Below, piece after piece: positions 8,087-16,878 of a DNA stretch of 64,000 bases. The stretch spans positions 1-64,000 of the forward strand of contig JADGEK010000011.1 in assembly GCA_016744395.1 (NCBI GenBank), written 5' to 3'. This DNA comes from Gammaproteobacteria bacterium (GTDB taxonomy: Bacteria; Pseudomonadota; Gammaproteobacteria; GRL18). The notes under the pieces were generated by a model. It did no database searches. It was not told the DNA's origin and saw only the letters and a program-made list of their open reading frames with translations. A program made the position numbers and the translations under genes. Within the stretch, counting starts at the first letter, position 1; each line of letters begins with the position of its first letter.

Positions 8087-9261
8087 TGATTAACTCCGTT
8101 TAATCATAATGAAAACAAAGTATATTCTTTATTTGTACGATAATCAAATTATTAGTGTAAAGGGTAATTTGTTTAAGATTTTTATCTGCTCTATACTGGA
8201 ATGAAATTATGGCTGTCCTGTAATATCCTGTAATATCGTTTTGAAAATCCCTGAATGGTTTCCAACCAGATTTGTTCATCAAGTTGCAGTTTTTGTAGGA
8301 TGTTGGGTGTGCTGGGATTAATAAAACCGCGTTTATCGTCTCGGACAATACGACCCGTCCAGTCAGCCAGTTCCAGGTAATCCTTGAGGTCAAAGGCAAC
8401 CCCATTCTCTTTGAGTGAACTGCCAATAAACAATGACAGTTTGATTGTGTTGTTGTTCGTGCGCTTGGCTATTTTTGTTTGAGTGCTTTGCTCAATACGC
8501 TGTTTAATGGAGGTGTGCTCAGAAGTTTCCAGCGTCTTACAAATATCTGCTCTTATGGGGTTTAAGTCGACATAGACCATGCAACTGAGAATAGCCTGCT
8601 CATCGAGTAATGCCTGACTTTTAAATCGTCCTTCCCAGAATCGACCAGTGCAATGGTCTTCGGCATTGGCTTTACGGGCAATGTACTCATTTAAACAACG
8701 CATAAACCAGCTGATGTCCATGAGACGATGTCTAAAGACATTAATGGTTTCTCGTGCCTTGTCTTGCTCGGCCTCAGAGTGGCATTCGCCATTAAAATAG
8801 CGTTCGACCAGTACAGGAATTGAAAAAAGCTGTTCCCAGCGCTGTATGACTTGTTCATCACTCCAACCAAGGGCATGGTGCTCATTGATTTTCAGGACGG
8901 TATGGGTATGGTTTGACATAATGGCATAGGCACAAACTTCAATGGCAAAAGTGTTTGAGAGCAAGGCGAGTCGTTCGATGATCCATTGTTTGCGATGACT
9001 ATAGTCTTTGTTGGTTGTCCTATCAATGCCGCAAAGAAATGTGCGACGAACACAGCGAGAAATACAGTGATAAAACGGGGTATCAGAAAGGCTGATTTGT
9101 TGTTTTCTTGGGGTGGGCATTGATTAACTCCGTTTAATCATAATGAAAACAAAGTATATTCTTTATTTGTACGATAATCAAATTATTAGTGTAAAGGGTA
9201 ATTTGTTTAAGATTTTTATCTGCTCTATACTGGAATGAAATTATGGCTGTCCTGTAATATC
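7205..9261. repeat. Tandem duplication of about 1.03 kb carrying the RAYT-like gene
   Basis: 7205-8227 is repeated at 8239-9261 (offset 1034 bp). The only difference I found is T7278/C8312. The unit contains the 5' 87% of the transposase gene plus about 140 bp upstream of it. The junction (8228-8238) falls inside the short TGTAATATC repeats, which suggests that these repeats mediated the duplication. Confidence 0.9.
8191..9120 (-). CDS. RAYT-like HUH transposase, 3'-truncated duplicate
   Basis: The first 294 residues are the same as the neighbouring copy except for one change (Asn to Ser in FINPSTPN; T at 7278 versus C at 8312 on the + strand). The last 44 residues are lost and replaced by 15 read from the repeat region (RYYRILQDSHNFIPV). 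The HUH motif and the candidate tyrosine are retained, so activity is possible, but the C-terminal extension is missing. The near-identity implies a very recent duplication. It is listed as a CDS, although it may be a decaying copy. Confidence 0.7.
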   Translation of the reverse strand: MPTPRKQQISLSDTPFYHCISRCVRRTFLCGIDRTTNKDYSHRKQWIIERLALLSNTFAIEVCAYAIMSNHTHTVLKINEHHALGWSDEQVIQRWEQLFSIPVLVERYFNGECHSEAEQDKARETINVFRHRLMDISWFMRCLNEYIARKANAEDHCTGRFWEGRFKSQALLDEQAILSCMVYVDLNPIRADICKTLETSEHTSIKQRIEQSTQTKIAKRTNNNTIKLSLFIGSSLKENGVAFDLKDYLELADWTGRIVRDDKRGFINPSTPNILQKLQLDEQIWLETIQGFSKRYYRILQDSHNFIPV

Positions 9262-9317
9262 TGTGTAATATCTGCTGTCCTGTAATATCTGTAATATCGC
9301 TTCTGTCCTGTAATATC
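9247..9317. repeat. Short direct-repeat array upstream of the RAYT-like gene
   Basis: CTGTCCTGTAATATC occurs at 9247-9261, 9275-9289 and 9303-9317, with a 28-bp period. Shorter TGTAATATC units lie between them. The same 15-mer is at 8213-8227, followed by a partial unit to 8237. The units are direct and not palindromic. Confidence 0.8.
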
Positions 9318-9372
9318 GCTTTTTGTCACTATATTCTTGGAATTTTTAATTAATCTTTATTTAGGAGAGAAA

Positions 9373-11223
9373 ATGCAATCCCAAACGTTCATTGATACAT
9401 TGAATAAGTTAGAGAATAACGAATTAGATAACTTTCTTTTTAGTCAATGTCAGGAATTGAGTTTATGTCTTAAATTAGCCATGACTGAAACTACAGATGA
9501 AGCAATATTGACTGAACTGTCTAAAGACAAAAATAAAAAAATCAGAAGAGAAATTGCTAAAAATCAGTATTCACCTAAAGAATTATTAGTTGCATTATGT
9601 ACTGATAAGAATGAATTTATCCAGGAATATGCATTTAAAAATCCAAATTTTTCTATTAAAGCCCTGGAAGATATGGCCAAAAGTGATGATGAGGATTTAC
9701 GTTCAAAAGTTGCATTTAATCCAAATACACCACTTTACCTATTAAAGCAATTATCACAGGATAAAAGCACCGATGTTCGTCATGCTGCTGTAGCTCATAT
9801 AAAAATCCCTTTTCATATTATGGATAAATTTTATTATGAGGAAAGAGTAGAGTATTGTAATCACATGGGCCTAGACCCTGAGATAGAAGCTGGTTCTTTT
9901 GAAAATTGGCACGAATCCTATAAATTGTCAGAATATATGTCGTCGATACCTCCTAATCTAGAGACTCCTCCTGAGTTATTAGTAAAACATATAATATCAC
10001 TTGATTCAAAATCAAACCGTATTGAAATAATATATGATTATAGGGAAATAGCTTCTCATCCAAATTTGCCTCCTGAAGCTTTAAAACTTCTGGCAGATAA
10101 TAAGAATATTGAAGTACGTAATCTTGCTGCAATTCACCCTAACACCTCTTATGATACGTTACTATCTATGGTGACAAGTAAATCAGCAAAAGTTCGTGCT
10201 AAAGTAACAGAAAACCCTAACCTAAAAGAAGATGAATTACATAAGCTAAGTAAAGATAAAAATGAGTTGGTTGTTAAAAAAGCTATTGTGGCTTTACTTA
10301 TTTATTCATCAGAAGCATTAAAAGACTTAGAACTCAATCCTGAATATTTGCTTGAAAATGGATACGAATTCGAATCACTTAAAGGTATTGCTAAACCAAA
10401 GAAGTTAGCTCAAGCATTAATAGGTACATCTCATTCTGAAGAAATGAAGCTATTGTATTGCAATAAAAACTGGGATGGCCTTGGTGCTTTATCTACTTTA
10501 CAAGCAATTTTTATTAATCCGATTAAACAAAAATTGGATCGACATTCTTATCTTGAGTTTCTATCCGATATTAATTCTGTAGGTGATTTTTCATGGTTAT
10601 CAAAAATATTACCCGAGCAATTGAAGTTTTTTATTAAACTATTTGGCAATAATAGTTTAAAAGCTTTAGAACACAGTTATGTGAATAATGAAGAGAAAGA
10701 AGATGTTTTGAGAATGTTACATGGTTGTGTAGTAAAAGAATATGAATCCGATCAATTAAAACAGGAAAAGCTTGTCGTCAATTGGGTAAATAAAAACAAA
10801 ACATTTGGCATGAGATTTCATGATTATTTAATGAAAAAAGACTGGAGAGATAATAAAACAGATTCTTCAGATGATAATTTTTTCCCTCAATCTCAATTTA
10901 AAGATAAAATCAAAGAGTTAGATGATCAGAACTGGAGTACGTTCTTACCAACGAATCACTCTGAATTGAAGAAAATTGCTCATAGCCAAAGACACTGTGT
11001 CGGAGGTAAGTTCTATGCTGAACAGGTTATGCGTGGGGTTAACTATATCTTTTCAATAAATCCTATCGTTAAAGGTCAAGAAAAACTCAATAAAGGTTAT
11101 ACATTTCAATATTCCCATGATGGTGAACTACTCCAGGCTAGAGGTTATTGTAATTGTGAAGTACCTGATGAGCTTATAGAGCGGTCAAAGAAAATATTTA
11201 AACTACTAGAATATTCTGAGTAG
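9373..11223 (+). CDS. LRV/HEAT-type repeat protein with PcfJ-like C-terminal domain
   Basis: A 616-residue protein from the ATG at 9373, chosen for the ribosome-binding site TAGGAGA just upstream rather than the earlier in-frame start. About residues 25-170 and 205-300 consist of leucine-rich-variant/HEAT-like units of about 24 residues (for example LTELSKDKNKKIRREIAKN and LEDMAKSDDEDLRSKVAFN). The C-terminal 110 residues hold H-S-Q-R-H-C-V-G-G, then YAEQVMRGVNYIFSI and QARGYCNCEVPDELI. This pattern is that of PcfJ-like proteins, encoded on conjugative plasmids and phages with no settled biochemical role. The combination suggests a scaffold joined to a nucleic-acid- or plasmid-related domain. 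No operon partners. Confidence 0.65.
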   Translation: MQSQTFIDTLNKLENNELDNFLFSQCQELSLCLKLAMTETTDEAILTELSKDKNKKIRREIAKNQYSPKELLVALCTDKNEFIQEYAFKNPNFSIKALEDMAKSDDEDLRSKVAFNPNTPLYLLKQLSQDKSTDVRHAAVAHIKIPFHIMDKFYYEERVEYCNHMGLDPEIEAGSFENWHESYKLSEYMSSIPPNLETPPELLVKHIISLDSKSNRIEIIYDYREIASHPNLPPEALKLLADNKNIEVRNLAAIHPNTSYDTLLSMVTSKSAKVRAKVTENPNLKEDELHKLSKDKNELVVKKAIVALLIYSSEALKDLELNPEYLLENGYEFESLKGIAKPKKLAQALIGTSHSEEMKLLYCNKNWDGLGALSTLQAIFINPIKQKLDRHSYLEFLSDINSVGDFSWLSKILPEQLKFFIKLFGNNSLKALEHSYVNNEEKEDVLRMLHGCVVKEYESDQLKQEKLVVNWVNKNKTFGMRFHDYLMKKDWRDNKTDSSDDNFFPQSQFKDKIKELDDQNWSTFLPTNHSELKKIAHSQRHCVGGKFYAEQVMRGVNYIFSINPIVKGQEKLNKGYTFQYSHDGELLQARGYCNCEVPDELIERSKKIFKLLEYSE

Positions 11224-11338
11224 ATAAAATAGCTGCTTATTGGTCTGATTATCTGGATAAGGAATTACTAATACAGCTCTTTTGGGTCGATCTCAACCAG
11301 ATTCGGATTCAAAAAGTTATTTATTTCATCAATTGAAA

Positions 11339-11530
11339 ACTGCCGCTTTTTCACTTTCAGCGTTATCCTATAAAAATAGTCCACTTGGTGCTTTGGAACG
11401 TTCTCGACACAGTGTAAAGAATTTGGGTATCTTGAAAGCAATTAATTTAGCATCAGGATTCAACACCAGAAATTGCCGCTAAACGCCCAAACTGAATACA
11501 TAAGGAGATTCTAATTAAGCCGTTGTGGAT
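11339..11530. repeat. Dispersed repeat, copy B
   Basis: Second copy of the repeat at 4772-4970, in the same orientation. It again begins shortly after a large repeat-protein gene. The conserved core is 11437-11481, and TAAACGCCC and CTAATTAA follow as in copy A. Part of it is read by a 66-codon frame (11282-11482) that I do not regard as a gene. Confidence 0.6.
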
Positions 11531-12167
11531 CGTTTGACTCATTTCAATAAAATCCTAACTATCATTTTTCAGTCATTGTTAAAATAATTCACATTATCAG
11601 CTTAAAAATATAAGTTCAATAAAAGTGAAATATCAGTTATTTGTACATTTTATTGGGCATAAAAAGATGAATGATTTTGGTTTTTTCTCATCATTTGATT
11701 TTAGACAACACGAACGAGGTCACTGAGGTTGAAGAGTGGGTGGAGGTTTGGTTTGTCTTGCAGGGGCTTCACCGAGAGAGAAACGTTTCTCTTTATGTTG
11801 ATCTTGAACTACTGCAATACTCATTTAACGGCAAGTTTAAAAATATGGGACAATTTGAAGAACCCATTTAAATTTATAAGGCTCACTGTATTTAACGAAA
11901 AATGATTTGGAGCAGAGTTTGTGGACAATTTCACCTAAAAGCTCCATTTACTCCCACTATGTATCAAAAATCTATTGCAATAATGGGCAGATTTTCATAT
12001 CCTTAAAAAAGAATTTTTAGTCTAAAAACAAATGGTTATTATTAGTTTTTTCTAATATTGATTGATTTTTTATTATAATAACTCCTTTATTATGTTTCTA
12101 CATGTTTTTTTGACCAATTAATCATAATCAAATCCTATAAGCTCAATTGTATTAACTCTGACCCACT
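11531..12167. other. AT-rich gene-poor stretch before the TRAP operon
   Basis: No supported gene. A 66-codon frame at 11671-11871 has no ribosome-binding site and no recognisable domain. TTGACC at 12111-12116 could be the -35 of the TRAP operon promoter, but a well-spaced -10 is not clear. The stretch marks the change from accessory to core gene content. Confidence 0.4.
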
Positions 12168-13052
12168 ATGAAAAAATATCTAAAGTTCGGCTTCATCATT
12201 TGTGCATTGACACAGCTCAGCGCTTGCTCAATGTCACAACTGACCGTTCGTGCCTCCATGCCAATGATCGAAGGTGGCATCACTGCAATGAACCAACAAT
12301 CTGATTTGGGCATTGCGGCATCAGCATTGCCTGCCAATATTAGTTTAATTGAAGGCATGTTAATTAAAGATCCTAATAATAAGGAATTACGAATCTATGC
12401 CGCCCAAGCCTATTATGGCTACGCATTTGGTTTTATTGAAAATGGCTTTGAAGCTCCAGCTGATCCAGAACGTGCAGCCAAGCTCTATCAGAAAGGTTAC
12501 CAACATGCCCAACAGGTCTTATCAGCTTATGGCTTAAACGATTCACTCATCAATGGTGAATTGGAAAGATTGCAAGGGGCCATCAATAATTTGGATAACG
12601 ATGCAGTACCCGCTTTATTTTGGGCAGCATCCTGCTGGGCCAAATCCATTGATTTAAATCGAGATAAAGCGAAGAACCTGGCCCAGCTCCCTAAAGCCGT
12701 CATGCTGATGCAACGAGTTCTTGATTTGGATGAACATTATTATATGAGCGGTGCCCATGTCTTCTTCGGTGTTTACTATGGCAGTCGCTCACCCATGTTA
12801 GGCGGTAACTATAAATTATCTGAGCAACACTTTTCGACTGCGAATGAAGCAAACCAAAATAAACTTCTGGTTGTCAAATTATTACAGGCACAATATCTGG
12901 AACGCCAACGGTTCAACCAAGAGACATTTCATAATTTATTAACTCAAATTAATCAAGCGAGTGACACTCTATACCCTGAGCAGGCTTTAATTAACAATAT
13001 CTCTAAATATAAAGCTTCTCTATTACTGAACAAGGAAGAGCAATGGTTTTAA
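12168..13052 (+). CDS. TatT-type TRAP-associated lipoprotein
   Basis: A 294-residue lipoprotein with signal peptide and lipobox LSAC (Cys 20). The body is helical, with repeat features typical of the TRAP-associated TatT family: a long N-terminal PMIEGGITAMN region, NNKELRIYAAQAYYGYAFGF, GALFWAASCW-like motifs (here VPALFWAASCWAK) and a conserved GSRSPMLGGNY segment. In the characterised TatT/TatP pair of Treponema pallidum, TatT forms a TPR-like trimer that binds the periplasmic solute receptor. Here the gene overlaps dctP by 10 bp and opens a T-P-Q-M operon. This supports a role in presenting ligand or receptor to the TRAP permease. Confidence 0.85.
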   Translation: MKKYLKFGFIICALTQLSACSMSQLTVRASMPMIEGGITAMNQQSDLGIAASALPANISLIEGMLIKDPNNKELRIYAAQAYYGYAFGFIENGFEAPADPERAAKLYQKGYQHAQQVLSAYGLNDSLINGELERLQGAINNLDNDAVPALFWAASCWAKSIDLNRDKAKNLAQLPKAVMLMQRVLDLDEHYYMSGAHVFFGVYYGSRSPMLGGNYKLSEQHFSTANEANQNKLLVVKLLQAQYLERQRFNQETFHNLLTQINQASDTLYPEQALINNISKYKASLLLNKEEQWF

Positions 13053-14110
13053 AACAATTACACCCTCTCCTCAAGATAAGCCGACAGAGTCTGATTGGTC
13101 TCTCTACCCTATCCTGCATTCTATTGTTTAGCTTCCTGTTGGCAACAACCGTTTATGCAAAAGAACAATACACATTAAAATTTGCCACGCTGGTACCACC
13201 TGACACTGCCTGGATGAAAGAAATTGATCGCTGGGCCGATGAGGTGTACCAAAAAAGTAATGGTCGCCTGAAATTCAAGATTTATCCTGGTGGCGTCATG
13301 GGCGATGAGCCTGATGTATTACGAAAAATCCGTAGCAGACAATTACAAGGCGCTTTTTTTACCGGCTATGGGATTGGTCGAATTTATTCTTCTGCACGAG
13401 TGCTTGAAATGCCCTTTTTGTTTAAAAACACAGATGAGTCCGATTATGTCCGTGTTCGACTCATGCAAGAAATAGAGGCTGGTTTTCGTTACAAAGGTTT
13501 TGAATTACTGGGCTGGCCTGAAGTCGGTAGTATTCATTTCTTTTCCAAAAAACCCATAAACTCATTAGCCGAACTCAAACAACGTCGCATCTGGTTATGG
13601 CAAGGCGATCCTGTTGGTGAGGCCTTTGCGGATGCCAGTGGTATTTCACCTGTACCCCTGTCGATTATTGATGTTTATAGTCAACTCACAGCGAAACATG
13701 GCAGCATTGATACTGTTTATAATTCTGCTTTCGGCGCTCTGACAATGCAGTGGCACACCAAACTGTCATATGCCACCAATATTTCTATGACCAATGCGAT
13801 TGGCAGTTTAGTCGTGAGTAATCGTTTTTTCAAAAAGCTCCCGGAAGATCTTCAGCAACTGCTTAAAACCACAGGAAAAGAAACAGGTGATACTATTAAT
13901 CGCATCACCCGTCGTGATAATAATCAAAGCATCTCATTGTTAAAAGAAAGTGGCATCCAATTTATGTGGGACTGGAATGACCAGGAAAAGCAGGAAATGA
14001 TGGCGATTCGCGATGCCGCTGCCGCTCAATTAATTGAGTCTGATTACATTTCTAAAAAAATGTTTTCACGCACCAAACTTCTTCTTAAAGAATTTCGTAA
14101 GCAAGAATGA
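13043..14110 (+). CDS. dctP: TRAP transporter solute-binding protein (DctP/TatP type)
   Basis: A 355-residue periplasmic receptor. The signal peptide is about residues 1-39, ending TTVYA before KEQYTLKFATLVPPDT. The DctP family pattern is clear: WMKEIDRWADEVYQKSNGRL, YPGGVMGDEPDVLRKI, then EMPFLFKN and RIWLWQGDPVGEAFAD. That last segment contains the Arg (position about 175) that usually binds a carboxylate ligand. The ligand cannot be named, but organic acids are usual for the family. It overlaps the upstream lipoprotein gene and the downstream permease gene, so all four genes are cotranscribed. Confidence 0.9.
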   Translation: MVLKQLHPLLKISRQSLIGLSTLSCILLFSFLLATTVYAKEQYTLKFATLVPPDTAWMKEIDRWADEVYQKSNGRLKFKIYPGGVMGDEPDVLRKIRSRQLQGAFFTGYGIGRIYSSARVLEMPFLFKNTDESDYVRVRLMQEIEAGFRYKGFELLGWPEVGSIHFFSKKPINSLAELKQRRIWLWQGDPVGEAFADASGISPVPLSIIDVYSQLTAKHGSIDTVYNSAFGALTMQWHTKLSYATNISMTNAIGSLVVSNRFFKKLPEDLQQLLKTTGKETGDTINRITRRDNNQSISLLKESGIQFMWDWNDQEKQEMMAIRDAAAAQLIESDYISKKMFSRTKLLLKEFRKQE

Positions 14111-14661
14111 TTGAAACATCTATGCCAGGCTGGTTGAGAATAATTTTCAAAATTAAGCATGCTTTGATCGCTTTTGAAAAAATCATTGCGGCAGGCAGCC
14201 TTTTTTTATTACTACTTTTAGCCATCGTACAAATTATTGCCCGAAATTTTTTTGATACTGGCTTTACTCATGTCGATGTCATTTCTCGCCATCTGATTCT
14301 GTTTATTATTTTTATGGGTGCAGCCCTGGTATCTGAACAAAATCGACACATTAAAATTGATGTCTTAGTCCCACTATTGGACACCGAACAACAAGAAAAA
14401 CTCATTCGCCCACTGTTAGTACTCTGCGGCATCATCAGTGGTATTTTTTCCTGGTATTCTGTCGGATTTTGGCTGGATGAATGGCAGTATGCCCCATCCA
14501 ATGAGCGATGGTCTGTTTATTTGGCCTTAATTCTGCCCATTGGATTTGCCATATTATCTCTGCACTTGTTTTTACTGACCATTACCGGGTTTGAACATCA
14601 GCGAGTTTTACCTCAGGAAGAAAATTCTTCTAAACCCCCGCCATGTTCTGAAATAACTTAA
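14107..14661 (+). CDS. dctQ: TRAP transporter small permease (DctQ)
   Basis: A 184-residue inner-membrane protein with four hydrophobic segments (about residues 27-47, 61-78, 98-118 and 137-158), as expected for DctQ. Conserved DctQ features include the Q-I-I-A-R-N segment at the end of helix 1 and the HIKIDVLVPLL motif after helix 2. The start overlaps the dctP stop by 4 bp (ATGA). DctQ partners the large permease and couples the solute receptor to Na+-driven uptake. Confidence 0.9.
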   Translation: MIETSMPGWLRIIFKIKHALIAFEKIIAAGSLFLLLLLAIVQIIARNFFDTGFTHVDVISRHLILFIIFMGAALVSEQNRHIKIDVLVPLLDTEQQEKLIRPLLVLCGIISGIFSWYSVGFWLDEWQYAPSNERWSVYLALILPIGFAILSLHLFLLTITGFEHQRVLPQEENSSKPPPCSEIT

Positions 14662-14670
14662 TAGACCAAT

Positions 14671-15930
14671 ATGATCCTTCTTATTCTCGTTTTAATTCTT
14701 CTAGCCATCCTTGGCACTCCCCTTTTTGCAATTATGGGTGCAGGAGGACTGGTAGCCAGTCATTCCGCGGATCTTCACCCAAGTATACTGATAATTGAAA
14801 TCTATCGTCTGGCTTCCCAGCCCAATTTAATTGCAATTCCTTTATTTACTTTTGCAGGTATCACTCTGGCAACAGGTGGAGGCACAAAACGTTTAATTAA
14901 ATTATTCAATGCCATTCTTGGCTGGATGCCAGGCGGTATTGCAATTGTCACCATTGTATCCTGCTCAGCATTTACAGCATTTACAGGTGCATCTGGAGTA
15001 ACCATTATTGCACTGGGTGCTTTACTTTATCCTATGCTGGAACATGCCCACTATCGCCATAATTTTTGTCTGGGGTTACTCACAACATCCGGCTCACTCG
15101 GGCTTCTTTTTCCACCCAGCATGGCCATCTTATTGTATGGCATCGTATCAGGTGTCAGCATTGATGAGCTGTTTATTTCGGGCGTCATACCAGGCATTGT
15201 CTTGCTGATTATGCTCTCGATATTCAGTGTTTATTCTGCACCTAAATTTGAAATTCCAACACAACAATTTTCCTGGAAACAAGTTGCCTCAGCCACTCAA
15301 GAATGCATCTGGGATATCACTTTACCCATACTGATCTTTGTTGGAATCTTTGGTGGTTTTGTCACCATTACTGAAGTGGCCGCATTGACTGCCACTTATG
15401 TGCTTATTGTAGAAGCCGTCATTACCAAAGAAATTAATCTGTTTAAAGATTTGCCACATATTCTTGTCGATACCACCACTTTGGTGGGTAGTATTTTAAT
15501 CATTTTAGGGATGGCAATGGGCCTGACCAACTTGTTAATCGATTCCCAACTACCTATGAAGCTACTGGAGGTCGTTGAACAACATGTTGATAGCCAGTTG
15601 CAATTTTTATTATTACTGAATTTATTTTTACTCATTGTCGGGGCTATGATGGATATTTTTTCTGCCATAGTGGTCGTTGTACCACTGATAATGCCATTGG
15701 CCGTACGTTACAATGTCGATCCTGTCCATTTGGGTATTATCTTTTTAGCCAACCTGGAGATCGGTTACATGACGCCACCTGTTGGCATTAATTTGTTCAT
15801 TGCCAGTCAGCGTTTTAAACAGCCCATTTTGAAGCTCTTTAAAGCCACCTTCCCATTTCTGATAATTATGCTGTTCTGGCTACTATTAGTGACCTATATC
15901 CCATTTCTAACCACCTGGTGGCGGGATTAA
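14671..15930 (+). CDS. dctM: TRAP transporter large permease (DctM)
   Basis: A 419-residue protein with about 12 hydrophobic segments and the DctM signatures: GGGTKRLIKLFNAILGWMPG, SGVTIIALGALLYPML, then TSGSLGLLFPPSMAILLYG and the C-terminal IGYMTPPVGINLFIA. It is the ion-coupled transport subunit of the TRAP system. It starts 9 bp after dctQ and is the last gene of the operon. No terminator hairpin was recognised after it. Confidence 0.92.
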   Translation: MILLILVLILLAILGTPLFAIMGAGGLVASHSADLHPSILIIEIYRLASQPNLIAIPLFTFAGITLATGGGTKRLIKLFNAILGWMPGGIAIVTIVSCSAFTAFTGASGVTIIALGALLYPMLEHAHYRHNFCLGLLTTSGSLGLLFPPSMAILLYGIVSGVSIDELFISGVIPGIVLLIMLSIFSVYSAPKFEIPTQQFSWKQVASATQECIWDITLPILIFVGIFGGFVTITEVAALTATYVLIVEAVITKEINLFKDLPHILVDTTTLVGSILIILGMAMGLTNLLIDSQLPMKLLEVVEQHVDSQLQFLLLLNLFLLIVGAMMDIFSAIVVVVPLIMPLAVRYNVDPVHLGIIFLANLEIGYMTPPVGINLFIASQRFKQPILKLFKATFPFLIIMLFWLLLVTYIPFLTTWWRD

Positions 15931-15986
15931 ATCCCTGTCTCAACTGCATTGGTCGATATTAATCAAACAGGTTCACATTTGAATGA

Positions 15987-16205
15987 TTAAAATCGACTCG
16001 CTAAAATCCAGTCAGGGGTATCTGACTTTGCGGATTCTGAAATTTTTTCATTAATTGTGTCCGAATCATTAAGCTTCTGCTGTTCAGAAGCTTCTTTCAG
16101 TTTTTTTTCACGTTGGGTACTTTCCTTTTTTTGAGTCGCCATAAGGTGCTCCAATTCAGAAAAACTGATTTCTTCCACTTCATATTCATTTTTAAATACA
16201 CTCAT
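15987..16205 (-). CDS. Small charged protein of unknown function
   Basis: A 72-residue product from the ATG at 16205, with AGAGGAAG just upstream; a GTG one codon earlier is possible. It is hydrophilic and mostly helical, with a Lys/Glu-rich middle (KESTQREKKLKEASEQQKL) and a distinctive C-terminus, DTPDWILASRF. There is no signal peptide or membrane segment. It is convergent with dctM. I do not recognise a family. The good ribosome-binding site makes it a plausible real gene. Confidence 0.5.
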   Translation of the reverse strand: MSVFKNEYEVEEISFSELEHLMATQKKESTQREKKLKEASEQQKLNDSDTINEKISESAKSDTPDWILASRF

Positions 16206-16416
16206 CACAAACTTCCTCTATTTAATTCACTGATGTCTTTATCATGTATTAATCCTATCAAAGTAATTTCATCTACTCAGTGAACTATTTACTGCAAAAA
16301 TGTGAAATATTCACCTTTTTCCAATTGGCTAATCTAATATCTTCCAGGGTGTTTATTTCACTTTAAATTGAATGACTGTATTAAACAAAAAGGTAACAAT
16401 TTATTACTGAGTTGAA

Positions 16417-16470
16417 TTGGTGGTCACATTAAAATAAGCGTTAGCTTTGGTGGTACTATCAAAATGAGCA
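16417..16470. repeat. Imperfect direct repeats, possible IS21-type end remnant
   Basis: Two related 24-mers at 16417-16440 and 16447-16470 share TTGGTGGT, then an AAAAT(A/G)AGC block, with a 30-bp period. Multiple short repeats of this kind are found near IS21-family ends. No transposase gene remains nearby, and I saw nothing else in the gene-free stretch 16206-16567. Confidence 0.35.
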
Positions 16471-16567
16471 GATATTATGCAGGCACAGTGTTTTTTATGT
16501 CAGCCTATTGAAGTAGGCCATCAGATAATATTAAAAATGAGAAATAGCTAGAAAACTAAAAGCAAGC

Positions 16568-16813
16568 TTAATTCATGAGTTTCAATGCAAAATAAGGCAT
16601 CAGATTGAAGACAATAATGGCTATTTTATAAGTCGCCAAATATTGGAAATACATATCATTAAGGTGGCTTTTTTCAATACCCAATAGTTTACTATGGAGG
16701 TTTGAAATGGATTCTTTCATCAGTATTAAAGAAATGGTACTGAGCATAAGTACGCCGATATTTAGAATAGAGCACCAGCCGAAAAAGGCGGTGAGAAGAT
16801 TAATGTCAATCAT
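16568..16813 (-). CDS. Small two-helix membrane protein (DUF6868-like)
   Basis: An 81-residue protein with two hydrophobic segments, about residues 5-31 and 61-79, separated by a short amphipathic loop (ISNLHSKLLGIEKSHLNDMYFQY). The FFGWCSILN start and the MYFQYLATYKI segment are those of the small DUF6868 family found in marine gammaproteobacteria. Function unknown. It lies 66 bp after the MCE-transporter lipoprotein gene on the same strand and could be the last gene of that operon. Confidence 0.6.
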   Translation of the reverse strand: MIDINLLTAFFGWCSILNIGVLMLSTISLILMKESISNLHSKLLGIEKSHLNDMYFQYLATYKIAIIVFNLMPYFALKLMN

Positions 16814-16878
16814 AATTAAGTCCTATTCAAATTAAAAAGGGGTGACCATAAGCCTAATAGTCAAAATCAGTTTAAATA

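Noticed and set aside
11282-11482. A 66-codon frame inside repeat copy B
   Set aside because: It covers the repeat and has no ribosome-binding site. The matching frame in copy A is interrupted by stops.
4772-11530. Integron attC sites after the Sel1 and LRV-PcfJ genes
   Set aside because: The repeat follows two genes in the same orientation, as in cassette arrays. However, the paired 7-bp core sites (RYYYAAC and GTTRRRY) could not be found at its ends, and genes in between lie on the opposite strand.
11671-11871. A 66-codon frame before the TRAP operon
   Set aside because: No recognisable domain, no ribosome-binding site, AT-rich context.
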